From: Solirubrum koreensis
Lineage (GTDB): Bacteria > Bacteroidota > Bacteroidia > Cytophagales > Hymenobacteraceae
Length of the DNA stretch: 64,000 bases
Assembly: GCF_039541855.1 (NCBI RefSeq)
Contig: NZ_BAABHA010000010.1
Location: forward strand, 372,001 to 436,000
Direction: 5' to 3'
Translations under genes and position numbers: made by a program
Shown: positions 43,096 to 51,406 of the stretch, one piece after another
Layout of the letters: every line of letters starts with the position of its first letter
Numbering within the stretch: the first letter of the stretch is position 1
Notes under the pieces: generated by a model
What the model was told of the DNA's origin: nothing
The model's database searches: none
The model's input: only the letters and a program-made list of their open reading frames with translations

Positions 43096-44721
43096 ATGAT
43101 CAGCACTACCAACGTCAGCCTGCGCTATGGAAAGCGCGTGTTGTTTGAAGACGTTACCATCAAGTTTATGCCCGGCAACGTGTACGGCCTGATTGGGGCG
43201 AACGGGGCAGGTAAATCCACGTTTTTGAAAATCCTTTCGGGCGAAATGGAGCCGAACACCGGCTCGGTGGATATGCCCAAAGGCGCCCGCCTGTCGGTAC
43301 TGAAGCAGGATCAGTTCGCGCACGACCAATACCCGGTGCTGCAAACGGTAATTATGGGTCACCAGCGCCTCTGGAAGGTGATGGAGGAAAAAGACGCCCT
43401 GTACGCCAAGGCCGATTTCTCGGACGCCGACGGCGAACGGGCCGCCGCCCTGGAAGGCGAATTTGCCGACCTCGAAGGCTGGAACGCCGACTACGAAGCT
43501 GCCGAGCTGCTCTCGGGCCTTGGCATCGGCGAAGACAAGCACTATACCCTTATGGGCGACCTGGGCACCTCCGACAAAGTGCGCGTGCTGCTGGCCCAGG
43601 CGTTGTTCGGTAACCCCGATGTTTTGCTGCTCGACGAACCAACCAACGGCCTCGATGCCGAGACGGTATTGTGGCTGGAAAACTTCCTCGACGACTTCCA
43701 GAACACGGTAATTGTAGTGAGCCACGACCGTCACTTCCTCGACGCGGTGTGTAACTACATGGCCGACCTCGACTTCTCGAAAATCACCATGTACCCCGGC
43801 AACTACTCGTTCTGGTACGAGTCGAGCCAGTTGGCCCTGCGCCAGCGCCAGGATGTGAACAAGAAGACCGAAGACAAGCGCAAGGAGCTGGAAGAATTCG
43901 TGCGCCGTTTCTCGGCCAACGCCTCGAAGTCCAAGCAGGCCACCTCGCGCCAGAAGCTGCTGCAAAAACTTACGCTGGAAGAAATCAAGCCTTCCTCGCG
44001 CAAATACCCGTACATCGCGTTCAAGGCCGAGCGCGAAGCCGGCAACCAGCTGCTCACGGTGGAAAACCTGAGCGCCAAAGTAGACGGCGAAGTGGTATTC
44101 CGCAACGTGTCGTTCTCGCTCGACAAGAAAGACAAAGTAGCCATTGTGGGCCGCGACGACCGCGCCGCTTCCCTCCTGTTCGACATTTTGTTCGAGCAGA
44201 TTAAGGCTGCCACCGGCACCTTTAGCTGGGGCACTACCATTACGCCCTCGTACTTCCCCAAGGAAAACACCGAGTTCTTTAACACCGACTTGAACCTGGT
44301 GGACTGGCTGCGTCAGTACTCCACGGAAAAGGACGAGTCGTTTATCCGGGGCTTCCTGGGCCGTATGCTGTTCTCGGGCGAAGAGTCGCAGAAGAAGTCC
44401 AATGTGCTGAGCGGGGGCGAGAAAGTGCGCTGCATGCTCTCCAAAATGATGATGGAAAGCGGCAACGTGCTGGTACTCGACGACCCGACGAACCACCTGG
44501 ACCTGGAAAGCATCACGGCGCTGAACAACTCGTTGCGCGACTTTACCGGCACCATGTTATTTGCCTCGCACGACTTGCAGTTTATTGACACCGTAGCCAA
44601 CCGAATTATTGAGCTGACGCCGGAAGGCATCATCGATAAGCGCATGAGCTACGAGGAGTACCTGGCCGACGAAACCATTAAGGCCCAGCGTCAGCGCATG
44701 TACCAAACGGTAGGCGCGTAA
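43096..44721 (+). CDS. ABC-F family ATPase, YbiT-like, with degenerate second P-loop
   Basis: A 541-residue protein with two ABC domains and no membrane region. NBD1: Walker A GANGAGKST (34-42), Walker B LLLDE (Glu181), a degenerate signature LGTSDK (156-161). The linker is charged (KRKELEEFVRRFSANASKS). NBD2: P-loop GRDDRAAS (352-359) lacks the Walker Lys, while signature LSGGEK (438-443) and Walker B LDD (462-463, Asp for Glu) are present. ABC-F proteins act on ribosomes at the E site and some rescue stalled ones. The frame begins 48 codons earlier, but the domain starts at MISTTNVSLRYG. Length and linker match E. coli YbiT. Confidence 0.93.
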   Translation: MISTTNVSLRYGKRVLFEDVTIKFMPGNVYGLIGANGAGKSTFLKILSGEMEPNTGSVDMPKGARLSVLKQDQFAHDQYPVLQTVIMGHQRLWKVMEEKDALYAKADFSDADGERAAALEGEFADLEGWNADYEAAELLSGLGIGEDKHYTLMGDLGTSDKVRVLLAQALFGNPDVLLLDEPTNGLDAETVLWLENFLDDFQNTVIVVSHDRHFLDAVCNYMADLDFSKITMYPGNYSFWYESSQLALRQRQDVNKKTEDKRKELEEFVRRFSANASKSKQATSRQKLLQKLTLEEIKPSSRKYPYIAFKAEREAGNQLLTVENLSAKVDGEVVFRNVSFSLDKKDKVAIVGRDDRAASLLFDILFEQIKAATGTFSWGTTITPSYFPKENTEFFNTDLNLVDWLRQYSTEKDESFIRGFLGRMLFSGEESQKKSNVLSGGEKVRCMLSKMMMESGNVLVLDDPTNHLDLESITALNNSLRDFTGTMLFASHDLQFIDTVANRIIELTPEGIIDKRMSYEEYLADETIKAQRQRMYQTVGA

Positions 44722-44732
44722 CGTTCCAACTG

Positions 44733-44765
44733 AAAGGCCGTGGATGCAACGCTCCGCGGCCTTTT
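44733..44765 (+). terminator. Terminator of the ABC-F gene
   Basis: AAAGGCCGTGGA and TCCGCGGCCTTT pair (one G-T) around an 8-base loop, followed by TTTTT, 12 bases after the stop. Confidence 0.85.
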
Positions 44766-44825
44766 TGTTTCTAGATTGCGGAGACGCGGCTGCGTCATCC
44801 GAAACTACTGCTCATTTCCTCTGCT

Positions 44826-45764
44826 ATGAAGCGTTTATTGCTGGCGGCCGCCGTTGGCTCGGCCGCGCTGCTTACTGCCCCCGCTGCCCTGGCCCAGCGC
44901 ACCGACTCTACGGCCGTGAAACCGCAGCTGAACACGGCGCCTCCCGGCCCGGTGTTGCCGCGCACCCGAACCACCACGCCCACCCCAGCGCCTACGGCGC
45001 CTAGTCCGGCCCCAACCCGGCCCACTACTCCGGCTCCAACCCAGCCCACAACCCCAACCCAGCCAAGCACCACCATCGACGACGATGGCCGCGAGGCGAA
45101 ACCACTGCCCTCTACTGCCCCGGCACCGCGTACAGCCCCGCCGGCCACTACGCCCCGCAACGGCACTATTGACGACGACGGCCGCCCGGCCAAGGCCTTG
45201 CCATCTACCGGCACGGTTCCGGGCGCTACGCTTGATGAGACGCCTGAAAAGAGCAAGTATTTTATCTACGGAAACTTCAGCCTGGGCCTGAATGGTAACA
45301 GGGTCGGCGGCACGTCATACAACGTGGGGGCCTCACCGGCACTGGGCTACCGCATTACCGAGCGTATTGCCGTCGGCCCCGGCATTGTGTACTCGCACTC
45401 CGGCTACAGCATTCCGGCTTCTAATTCCAATACCGGCGTTCGGCAGCGCATTTCGGGTAACAATTACGGCTTGAAAGCATTTGCGCAGGTAATAGTATTC
45501 AAGCAATTCTTCGTGCACGCTGAGTATGAAGTAACCCGTGCCCAAATCATCTATGAAGTGCTTACCAGTCCCACTACTTTGATGATTGAGCGCCAGGAAG
45601 CTACAGTGCGCACTCCTTTGTTAGGCGTCGGCTACCGCCAGTCGCTAGGCGACAGGGCAGCGGCCGACATAGCTGTTCTTTACAACTTCAATAACGGCCT
45701 GCAGGCCAATATTTACGGGCAGCCGGTAATTCGCTTCAGCTTCCTGTTTGACATCGGAAAGTAA
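44826..45764 (+). CDS. Outer-membrane beta-barrel protein with Pro/Thr-rich repeat linker
   Basis: A 312-residue protein with a signal peptide (residues 1-23, ALAQ). Residues 30-140 are Pro/Thr-rich and contain two copies of a 15-residue repeat, TIDDDGREAKPLPST (83-97) and TIDDDGRPAKALPST (114-128). From about 145 an 8-stranded type barrel begins (FIYGNFSLGLNGNRVGGTSY, ISGNNYGLKAFAQVIVFKQFF) and ends RFSFLFDIGK, with the terminal aromatic/hydrophobic strand expected for BAM insertion. The DDDG repeats could bind Ca2+. Function unknown. It is flanked by terminators on both sides, so it is monocistronic. Confidence 0.85.
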   Translation: MKRLLLAAAVGSAALLTAPAALAQRTDSTAVKPQLNTAPPGPVLPRTRTTTPTPAPTAPSPAPTRPTTPAPTQPTTPTQPSTTIDDDGREAKPLPSTAPAPRTAPPATTPRNGTIDDDGRPAKALPSTGTVPGATLDETPEKSKYFIYGNFSLGLNGNRVGGTSYNVGASPALGYRITERIAVGPGIVYSHSGYSIPASNSNTGVRQRISGNNYGLKAFAQVIVFKQFFVHAEYEVTRAQIIYEVLTSPTTLMIERQEATVRTPLLGVGYRQSLGDRAAADIAVLYNFNNGLQANIYGQPVIRFSFLFDIGK

Positions 45765-45782
45765 ACTCTGATTTCCGCCCAT

Positions 45783-45823
45783 ACAAAAGGGGCGGCCTCC
45801 GCAATGGAGGCCGCCCCTTTTGT
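45783..45823. terminator. Bidirectional terminator
   Basis: A perfect 18-bp stem (ACAAAAGGGGCGGCCTCC and its complement) with a 5-base loop lies between the barrel gene and the convergent small membrane protein gene. Confidence 0.9.
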
Positions 45824-45854
45824 GTTTTTCAGACGCAACAAGCGTTGGTTCAGC

Positions 45855-46016
45855 TTATACTGATCCGCCGCGTATCAGGCGCAGAATAATGGCAATAATG
45901 GCAATTACCAGTAGGATGTGGATGATATTGCCCATTCCAAAGCTGTTGAAGCCAAGGAAGCCAAGTGCCCAGATGATGATGAGCACAACGGCAATGAGGT
46001 ACAGCAGATTGCCCAT
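45855..46016 (-). CDS. Small lmo0937-like membrane protein, 53 aa
   Basis: Read directly from the minus strand: ATG at 46016 and TAA at 45857-45855 give 53 residues. MGNLLYLIAVVLIIIWALGF begins the protein; two hydrophobic stretches (residues 4-24 and 28-45) and an Arg-Leu-Ile-Arg tail ending GGSV complete it. The GNLLYLIAVVLIIIWALGFLG pattern is the lmo0937/DUF5670 family of small membrane proteins widespread in Bacteroidota; members may be stress-inducible, though the function is not settled. Bounded by a terminator on the 3' side. Confidence 0.82.
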   Translation of the reverse strand: MGNLLYLIAVVLIIIWALGFLGFNSFGMGNIIHILLVIAIIAIILRLIRGGSV

Positions 46017-46265
46017 GGTATTTCGAAAGATTAAGTGAGGGTGTGAAAGATTTCAAAATTCTCGCGACCCGTTTCCATCCAGTTTGGAGGTGGCGTGAAG
46101 CGGCATTCTGCGGGTTTGTACGCGGGGTTGTGCAAAAGGATATGTTCCAACTTATAATTTCATCAAAAACATATATATCTCGCTATACATCAAGCTGCTA
46201 AACATTCCACTTGCTTTCGGGTTATCAGAAGTTGTAACCACTGCTAGCAGGGTAAATACCCACAG

Positions 46266-46296
46266 TTGGGCGCCGTTTGCCTTTCCCGTAGCTTTG
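46266..46296 (+). promoter_or_regulatory. Promoter of the hydroxyacyl-CoA dehydrogenase gene
   Basis: TTG (46266-46268) and TAGCTTTG (46289-46296) are separated by 20 bases, a good match to the Bacteroidota -33/-7 promoter, about 57 bases upstream of the ATG at 46353. The rest of the 336-base divergent region 46017-46352 is AT-rich around 46150-46200 without a recognised element. Confidence 0.65.
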
Positions 46297-46352
46297 CCGG
46301 CGGCGAAGACGTCGCCGCTGACCTGTTTCCTCCCCTTTCTATTTCCCCTCGC

Positions 46353-47243
46353 ATGCTGAACGTTGCCGTCATTGGCTCGGGCACCATGGGCAATGGTATT
46401 GCCCACGTGTTTGCCCAGTATGGTTTCCCGGTTACCCTCATCGACCTCAACCTTGACAACCTGAACAAGGGCCTTGCCACCATTGGCAAGAACCTGGACC
46501 GGCAGGTAGCCAAAGGGACTTTATCGGAGGACGATAAAACGGCCATCATGGGTCGTTTGCGCCCGTCGACTTCCCTGGAGGAAGGCGTACGCGACGCGGG
46601 CCTGGTAGTGGAAGCCGCCACCGAAAACGTGGAGCTAAAGCTGACCATTTTCCGTCAGCTTGATGAGCTAACGCCCGCTGGCTGCATTCTGGCGACCAAC
46701 ACCAGCAGCATCAGCATTACCAAGATTGCAGCTGTAACCAAACGCCCGGAAAGTGTGATTGGCATGCACTTCATGAACCCGGTGCCGGTAATGAAGCTCG
46801 TGGAGGTAATTCGCGGCTACGCCACTTCCGATGCCGTTACGGCGCAGGTAATGGAGCTGTCGCGGCAGTTGGGCAAAATCCCCACCGAGGTGAACGACTA
46901 CCCCGGGTTTGTGGCTAACCGCATTCTGATGCCCATGATCAACGAAGCGGTGTACGCTCTGTACGAAGGCGTAGCGGGCGTTGAGGAAATTGATACCGTT
47001 ATGAAGTTGGGCATGGCCCACCCCATGGGGCCCTTGCAGCTGGCCGATTTTATTGGCCTGGACGTGTGCCTGGCCATTTTGCGCGTGTTGCATGACGGCT
47101 TAGGCAACCCTAAGTACGCTCCCTGCCCCTTGCTGGTGAACATGGTAATGGCCGGCCGCCTGGGCGTGAAGTCGGGCGAAGGGTTCTATAAGCACACGGC
47201 TGGTTCCAAGGAGCTGATTGTGGCCGAACGGTTCCGCCGATAA
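46353..47243 (+). CDS. 3-hydroxybutyryl-CoA / 3-hydroxyacyl-CoA dehydrogenase
   Basis: A 296-residue NAD-dependent enzyme of the Hbd/HADH family. It has the Rossmann motif GSGTMG (8-13), an EAATENVELK segment, FMNPVPVMKLVEVI with the catalytic His-Phe-Met-Asn context (GMHFMNP), NDYPGFVANRILMPMINEA and a C-terminal dimerisation domain ending with GEGFYKH. It oxidises 3-hydroxyacyl-CoA to 3-ketoacyl-CoA in beta-oxidation or makes hydroxybutyryl-CoA. The ATG at 46353 starts MLNVAVIGSG, the usual N-terminus; the longer frame upstream overlaps the promoter. Confidence 0.94.
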   Translation: MLNVAVIGSGTMGNGIAHVFAQYGFPVTLIDLNLDNLNKGLATIGKNLDRQVAKGTLSEDDKTAIMGRLRPSTSLEEGVRDAGLVVEAATENVELKLTIFRQLDELTPAGCILATNTSSISITKIAAVTKRPESVIGMHFMNPVPVMKLVEVIRGYATSDAVTAQVMELSRQLGKIPTEVNDYPGFVANRILMPMINEAVYALYEGVAGVEEIDTVMKLGMAHPMGPLQLADFIGLDVCLAILRVLHDGLGNPKYAPCPLLVNMVMAGRLGVKSGEGFYKHTAGSKELIVAERFRR

Positions 47244-47262
47244 AAGCATCCTGACGCGTACG

Positions 47263-47298
47263 AAAAGCCCGAGCCGCCCATGCGGCCCGGGCTTTTTT
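47263..47298 (+). terminator. Terminator of the dehydrogenase gene
   Basis: AAAAGCCCGAGCCG and CGGCCCGGGCTTTT pair with one internal mismatch around a 6-base loop, followed by T residues. It lies 20 bases after the stop. Confidence 0.8.
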
Positions 47299-47449
47299 AC
47301 GTTTTAACCCTACAAGCTATTGGTATGTCCGTAAACCCGCAGCTCAGGTGGTAACGAACATGCCTGGCTAGGCCAGACAGCACTTTTCGAAACCTTATCA
47401 ACTGGAATACGCTTATTCCCCTACCACACACCTTCATTTTCAACTGCAT

Positions 47450-47992
47450 ATGGAATTAGCAACCTTCGGGGCCGGCTGTTTCTGGTGCGTCGAAGCCGTT
47501 TTTCAGAACCTGAACGGCGTCGAGAAAGTCGTTTCGGGTTATACCGGCGGCCGCATTGCCAACCCCACATACAAAGAAGTCTGTTCCGGTCTTACAGGCC
47601 ATAACGAAGTCATACAAGTCAGCTTCGATCCGGAAAAAATCAGCTTTGCCGAGCTGCTGGAAGTGTTCTGGAAAACCCACGATCCTACCACGCTTAACCG
47701 CCAGGGCAACGATGTGGGCACGCAGTACCGCTCGGGCGTGTACTACCACAACGCCGAGCAAAAACGCCTGGCCGAGGAGTACAAGCAGAAGCTCAACGAC
47801 GCCCACGCTTTCCCGCAGCCCATTGTCACGGAAATTCTGCCGCTGTCGGTGTTTTACCCGGCCGAGGATTACCACCAAAACTACTTCAACCTGAACGGCG
47901 GCCAGCCTTACTGCCAGTTCGTGGTGAAACCCAAAGTGGACAAAGTTCGCCAGGTATTTGCCGACAAACTGAAAACAGCCATGAGGACCTGA
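47450..47992 (+). CDS. msrA: Peptide-methionine (S)-S-oxide reductase
   Basis: A 180-residue MsrA. The active-site motif GCFWC (Cys10, Cys13) opens the protein, followed by SGYTGGRIANPTY, VCSGLTGHNEVIQV, FWKTHDPT and GNDVGTQYRSGVY. It repairs methionine-S-sulfoxide in proteins, using thioredoxin as reductant. The normal family length is 160-215 residues. It carries its own terminator and lies alone. The 206-base gap before it (47244-47449) contains the preceding terminator but no other feature. Confidence 0.96.
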   Translation: MELATFGAGCFWCVEAVFQNLNGVEKVVSGYTGGRIANPTYKEVCSGLTGHNEVIQVSFDPEKISFAELLEVFWKTHDPTTLNRQGNDVGTQYRSGVYYHNAEQKRLAEEYKQKLNDAHAFPQPIVTEILPLSVFYPAEDYHQNYFNLNGGQPYCQFVVKPKVDKVRQVFADKLKTAMRT

Positions 47993-48008
47993 ATGTGCTT
48001 ACAGTTGC

Positions 48009-48038
48009 AAAAAGCCCGACCAATGGTCGGGCTTTTTT
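48009..48038 (+). terminator. Terminator of msrA
   Basis: A perfect 13-bp stem (AAAAAGCCCGACC/GGTCGGGCTTTTT) with a 3-base loop, followed by T, 16 bases after the msrA stop. Confidence 0.85.
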
Positions 48039-48153
48039 GTTTGCCCACCCAATTAGTACGGCGGCTTTTCCCAACTAGAAGCCCCGCGCCGCGTAACACT
48101 TGCACCCGCATGATGAAGCTACCACACCCCCACTTTTACTGCAGTATCCCATC

Positions 48154-49092
48154 ATGGGCAAATACGTTATTGTCATTCACGGCGGGGCCGTCAACACCGA
48201 TCCGTCCACGATTCCCAAGGAGAAGGAACAAAAGTTGAAGCAAGGCCTTGAGGAAGCATTACAGGCCGGCTGGGAAATTCTAAGCCGCGGTGGTACCGCC
48301 CTCGATGCCGTGGAATCGGCTGTGCAAAGCCTGGAAAACCACGAGCTGTTTAACGCCGGCAAAGGCGGCATGCTAAACCTGAACGGCGAAGTAGAAACCG
48401 AGGCCAGCATTATGGACGGGCAAACCCTGCGCGGCGGTGCCGTAAGCGGCCTAAAGCTGGTAAAGAACCCCGTTAGCCTGGCGCGGCTGGTGATGGAGAA
48501 ATGCAAGCACTCTTTCCTGACGGCCGAAGGCGCCCATGAATTTGCCTTGTCGCAAGGCCTTACCCTGCTCGACCCTAGCTACTTCAAAACTGAGGAGCAA
48601 CAGGAAGAATGGCTGGAAATCATACAGGGGGCGCAGGTAGAACACGCAAACAAGCACGACACCGTGGGGGCCGTTGCCCTGGATCAGCACGGCAACATGG
48701 CTGTGGCTACATCCACCGGCGGCATAGAAGGCAAGTTGCGCGGCCGCGTGGGCGACAGTTGCATCTACGGCGGCGGCAGCTACGCGAACAACGATGTGTG
48801 TGCGGCTTCCTGCACCGGCGACGGCGAAATTATTATGCTAGCGGCCGTGGCCCACGAAGTATACGCCCTGCGCAAGTACAAAGAATTACCCATTCGGGAA
48901 GCCGCCCGCGAAGCCGTAGCCATGTACGCCGACAAGCTGGCAGGCGACCGGGGCATCATTGCCGTGGACCCGGAGGGCAACATTGCCATCGAATCCAACA
49001 CCAACGTGATGCGCTGTGCCTACCGCGTAGGCGAAGAGAAACCGTTCGTGGCAGTCTGGAAAAAGGAAGTTGACAAGCACCTGCGAAAGTAA
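48154..49092 (+). CDS. Isoaspartyl peptidase / L-asparaginase (Ntn hydrolase)
   Basis: A 312-residue plant-type asparaginase precursor started at MGKYVIVIHGGAVN (ATG 48154). The Ntn-hydrolase signature is HDTVGAVALD: Thr170 should become the new N-terminal nucleophile after self-cleavage, giving alpha and beta chains. Further elements are FNAGKGGMLNLNGEVE near the alpha-chain centre, STGGIEGKLRGRVGDSCIYGGG and CTGDGE in the beta chain. It hydrolyses isoaspartyl dipeptides and L-asparagine. The upstream 18 codons in frame are proline-rich and not conserved-looking. Confidence 0.93.
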   Translation: MGKYVIVIHGGAVNTDPSTIPKEKEQKLKQGLEEALQAGWEILSRGGTALDAVESAVQSLENHELFNAGKGGMLNLNGEVETEASIMDGQTLRGGAVSGLKLVKNPVSLARLVMEKCKHSFLTAEGAHEFALSQGLTLLDPSYFKTEEQQEEWLEIIQGAQVEHANKHDTVGAVALDQHGNMAVATSTGGIEGKLRGRVGDSCIYGGGSYANNDVCAASCTGDGEIIMLAAVAHEVYALRKYKELPIREAAREAVAMYADKLAGDRGIIAVDPEGNIAIESNTNVMRCAYRVGEEKPFVAVWKKEVDKHLRK

Positions 49093-49096
49093 CCCT

Positions 49097-49135
49097 CACA
49101 AAAAAGCCCGGCTGCCGAAGCCGGGCTTTTTTGTG
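49097..49135. terminator. Bidirectional terminator
   Basis: A perfect 17-bp stem (CACAAAAAAGCCCGGCT and its complement) with a 5-base loop, between the convergent isoaspartyl peptidase and dapD genes. Confidence 0.9.
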
Positions 49136-49149
49136 GGCACTTGTACCGG

Positions 49150-49968
49150 TTACACTGCCACGTCGTGCTCCCGCAGCGCATCGTTGAGGCTCGTTTTCAA
49201 GTCGGTGCTGGGCTTGCGCTGGCCGATAATCAGGGCGCAGGGCACGTGGTACTCCCCGGCCGGAAACTGCTTGGGCAGCGTGCCGGGAATGACCACCGAG
49301 CGCGGCGGCACGTAGCCCCGGTATTCCTTCGGTTCCGAGCCCGATACGTCGATGATGCGGGTGCTGCCGGTAATGGTAACCCCGGCACCTACCACAGCTT
49401 CTTTGCCGATGTGGCACCCTTCTACCAGAATGCAACGCGAGCCAATGAAAGCACCGTCTTCAATAATAACGGGCGAGGCTTGCACAGGCTCCAGCACCCC
49501 ACCGAGGCCCACGCCGCCGCTCAGGTGCACATGCGAGCCTACTTGCGCGCAAGAACCCACCGTGGCCCAAGTGTCCACCATGGTACCCTCACCCACGTAG
49601 GCACCAATGTTCACGTAGCTGGGCATCATGATAACGCCGGGTGCCAGGAAAGCCCCGTAACGGGCCACGGCGGGCGGCACAACGCGCACTTTTTGCTGGG
49701 CGTAGTTGGTCTTGAGCTTCATTTTGTCGTGAAACTCGAACGGGCCCACCTCCATGGTTTCCATTTGCTGCAGTGGGAAGTACAGGATGACGGCTTTTTT
49801 AACCCAGTCGTTTACCTGCCAGCGACCTTCCTCCGTGGGTTCGGCAACGCGCAGCTGGCCGCGGTCGAGGTGGTCGATAACGGTGCGAATGGCCTCTTGG
49901 GTATCGGCTTGCTGAAGCAGGCTGCGGTCGGTCCAGGCGGCTTCAATGAGGGCGTGAATGTCGTTCAT
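49150..49968 (-). CDS. dapD: 2,3,4,5-tetrahydropyridine-2,6-dicarboxylate N-succinyltransferase
   Basis: A 272-residue left-handed beta-helix enzyme of lysine and meso-DAP biosynthesis. The start at MNDIHALIEAAWTDRSLL (ATG 49968) begins the helical N-domain. The hexapeptide repeats include MPSYVNIGAYVGEGTMVDTW, GSCAQVGSHVHLSGGVGLGG and GCHIGKEAVVGAGVTITGST, ending in the CoA-binding tail. It supplies DAP for peptidoglycan. The open frame extends 74 codons further, over the divergent glycosyltransferase start, and is ignored. Confidence 0.95.
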   Translation of the reverse strand: MNDIHALIEAAWTDRSLLQQADTQEAIRTVIDHLDRGQLRVAEPTEEGRWQVNDWVKKAVILYFPLQQMETMEVGPFEFHDKMKLKTNYAQQKVRVVPPAVARYGAFLAPGVIMMPSYVNIGAYVGEGTMVDTWATVGSCAQVGSHVHLSGGVGLGGVLEPVQASPVIIEDGAFIGSRCILVEGCHIGKEAVVGAGVTITGSTRIIDVSGSEPKEYRGYVPPRSVVIPGTLPKQFPAGEYHVPCALIIGQRKPSTDLKTSLNDALREHDVAV

Positions 49969-50095
49969 GAGAAAGGCGTGCGCGGCCGGCTGTCGGCCGT
50001 TTTGAAGGTAAAGTACATTGCTCTGGCCTGCTGTAACGGGGTATAATTCCGGTATGGCGGCTGCAGCGGCACGAAAGTAGTAGGTTTGGCGTGGT

Positions 50096-51280
50096 ATGAC
50101 AGCCTCTGTTTCTCGTCCGGTGCGCGTGTTGCTGGCCTCGGTGCTCAAGCCCGTGGACGATACCCGCATGGTCGAAAAGTTTGGCCGCACCCTTGCCGAA
50201 GCCGGCTACGAAGTGCACGTGGCGGGCCGCCAAGCCCCTGATGCAGCCCCGGCATCATTTGTACAGCGCCACGTGCTGTTCAGCGCGCACCGCCTCGCCT
50301 TCAGCCGCCTCACCGCCCAGTGGCGCTACTGGCAGCTGCTGATGCACAGGCGTACTGCGCCCGACGTGGTGGTGGTACATGCTCCTGAACTGCTTCCTCT
50401 TACCCTGCTTTGGCATTTTCTCAACCCGAAGCGGGCCTTCCTCTACGATGTTCGCGAGAACTACGCGCTTAACATTGAAACCCAGCAAGTGTACCCAAAG
50501 TGGCTGCGGGGTATGCTGGCGCGAGCTGTACGGGCCGTGGAAACCGCCGCCGCCCGTCTTGCCACCCAGGTACTACTGGCCGAGCGCAGCTACGCCGACG
50601 AATTGCCGTTTGCCACGCCCGAGCGGACGCGCATCCTCGAAAACAAGTACCAACCCCAACCCGGCGAACTGGCTCTTTCGGGCACCATTTCGCTTCCCTC
50701 TCAGCCTGATGTTCCTTTACGGCTGCTGTACTCAGGTACCATTTCCGAACTGAACGGCGTGTTCGATGCGCTGCGTTTTGCCCAGGCCCTGCACGCGCTG
50801 TGGCCCGGTACGCGGCTTACCATCATGGGTTACTGCCAGCGCCCCGAGCAGCTACGGCGCTTGCAGCAGGCGGTGGCGGACGCCGGCCCGTGGGTGCAGC
50901 TAATTGGCGGCGCCGCGCTGATACCCCACCCGACCATTGTGGCCGAAATTCAGCGCAGCCACTTTGGTCTGATTCCGTACCAGCCTCACCCTAGCACGTG
51001 GCTGTGCGTGCCCACCAAGCTGTTCGAATACCTAGCCAACGGTTTGCCGATGCTGGTGCACCGTAATCCGCACTGGTCCGACTTGGTACACGAGCACCAG
51101 GCTGGCTTGCTCATCGACTTCGCAACGCCGGAAGCCGCTGCCCGCCTGGTGGCCGATGCGCTCCGGCAAGGGAGGTCTTTTTACGCGAGTGGGGCGCCCG
51201 CTTCCGCGCTTTGGGCCAGCGAAGCACCGCAGTTACTAGCGGCGGTGGCTACTGCCCTGCGGGGGAAAACCGTCCGGTAG
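50096..51280 (+). CDS. Glycosyltransferase family 4
   Basis: A 394-residue GT-B glycosyltransferase. The N-terminal lobe starts RVLLASVLKPVDDTRMVEKF with GYEVHVAGRQ; the C-terminal lobe has YSGTISELNGVFDALRFAQA, a strand GTRLTIMGYCQ and the donor site CVPTKLFEYLANGLPMLVHRN. It transfers a sugar from a nucleotide donor to an unknown acceptor; a capsular or LPS sugar is a possible role. It is divergent from dapD with a 127-base gap; TAGGTTTG at 50081-50088 fits a -7 box only eight bases from the ATG, implying a very short leader. Confidence 0.88.
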   Translation: MTASVSRPVRVLLASVLKPVDDTRMVEKFGRTLAEAGYEVHVAGRQAPDAAPASFVQRHVLFSAHRLAFSRLTAQWRYWQLLMHRRTAPDVVVVHAPELLPLTLLWHFLNPKRAFLYDVRENYALNIETQQVYPKWLRGMLARAVRAVETAAARLATQVLLAERSYADELPFATPERTRILENKYQPQPGELALSGTISLPSQPDVPLRLLYSGTISELNGVFDALRFAQALHALWPGTRLTIMGYCQRPEQLRRLQQAVADAGPWVQLIGGAALIPHPTIVAEIQRSHFGLIPYQPHPSTWLCVPTKLFEYLANGLPMLVHRNPHWSDLVHEHQAGLLIDFATPEAAARLVADALRQGRSFYASGAPASALWASEAPQLLAAVATALRGKTVR

Positions 51281-51327
51281 CACACATCCGGCCGTTAAAG
51301 GCGGCAACACCAGCTGGCGCGACGCCG

Positions 51328-51360
51328 TTGTAACAAGCGGCGTAGGCGTTGCTATCTTTG
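51328..51360 (+). promoter_or_regulatory. Promoter of fabH
   Basis: TTG (51328-51330) and TATCTTTG (51353-51360) with 22 bases between match the Bacteroidota -33/-7 promoter. The ATG at 51407 is 47 bases downstream. Confidence 0.65.
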
Positions 51361-51406
51361 GCGCCCTTTCCCCGGCTCTGTTCTGTACCACACCCCCATC
51401 ATTCCC

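Noticed and set aside
43054..44496. A 480-codon minus-strand frame opposite the ABC-F gene
   Set aside because: The plus strand encodes a clear ABC-F protein; the antisense translation has no domain.
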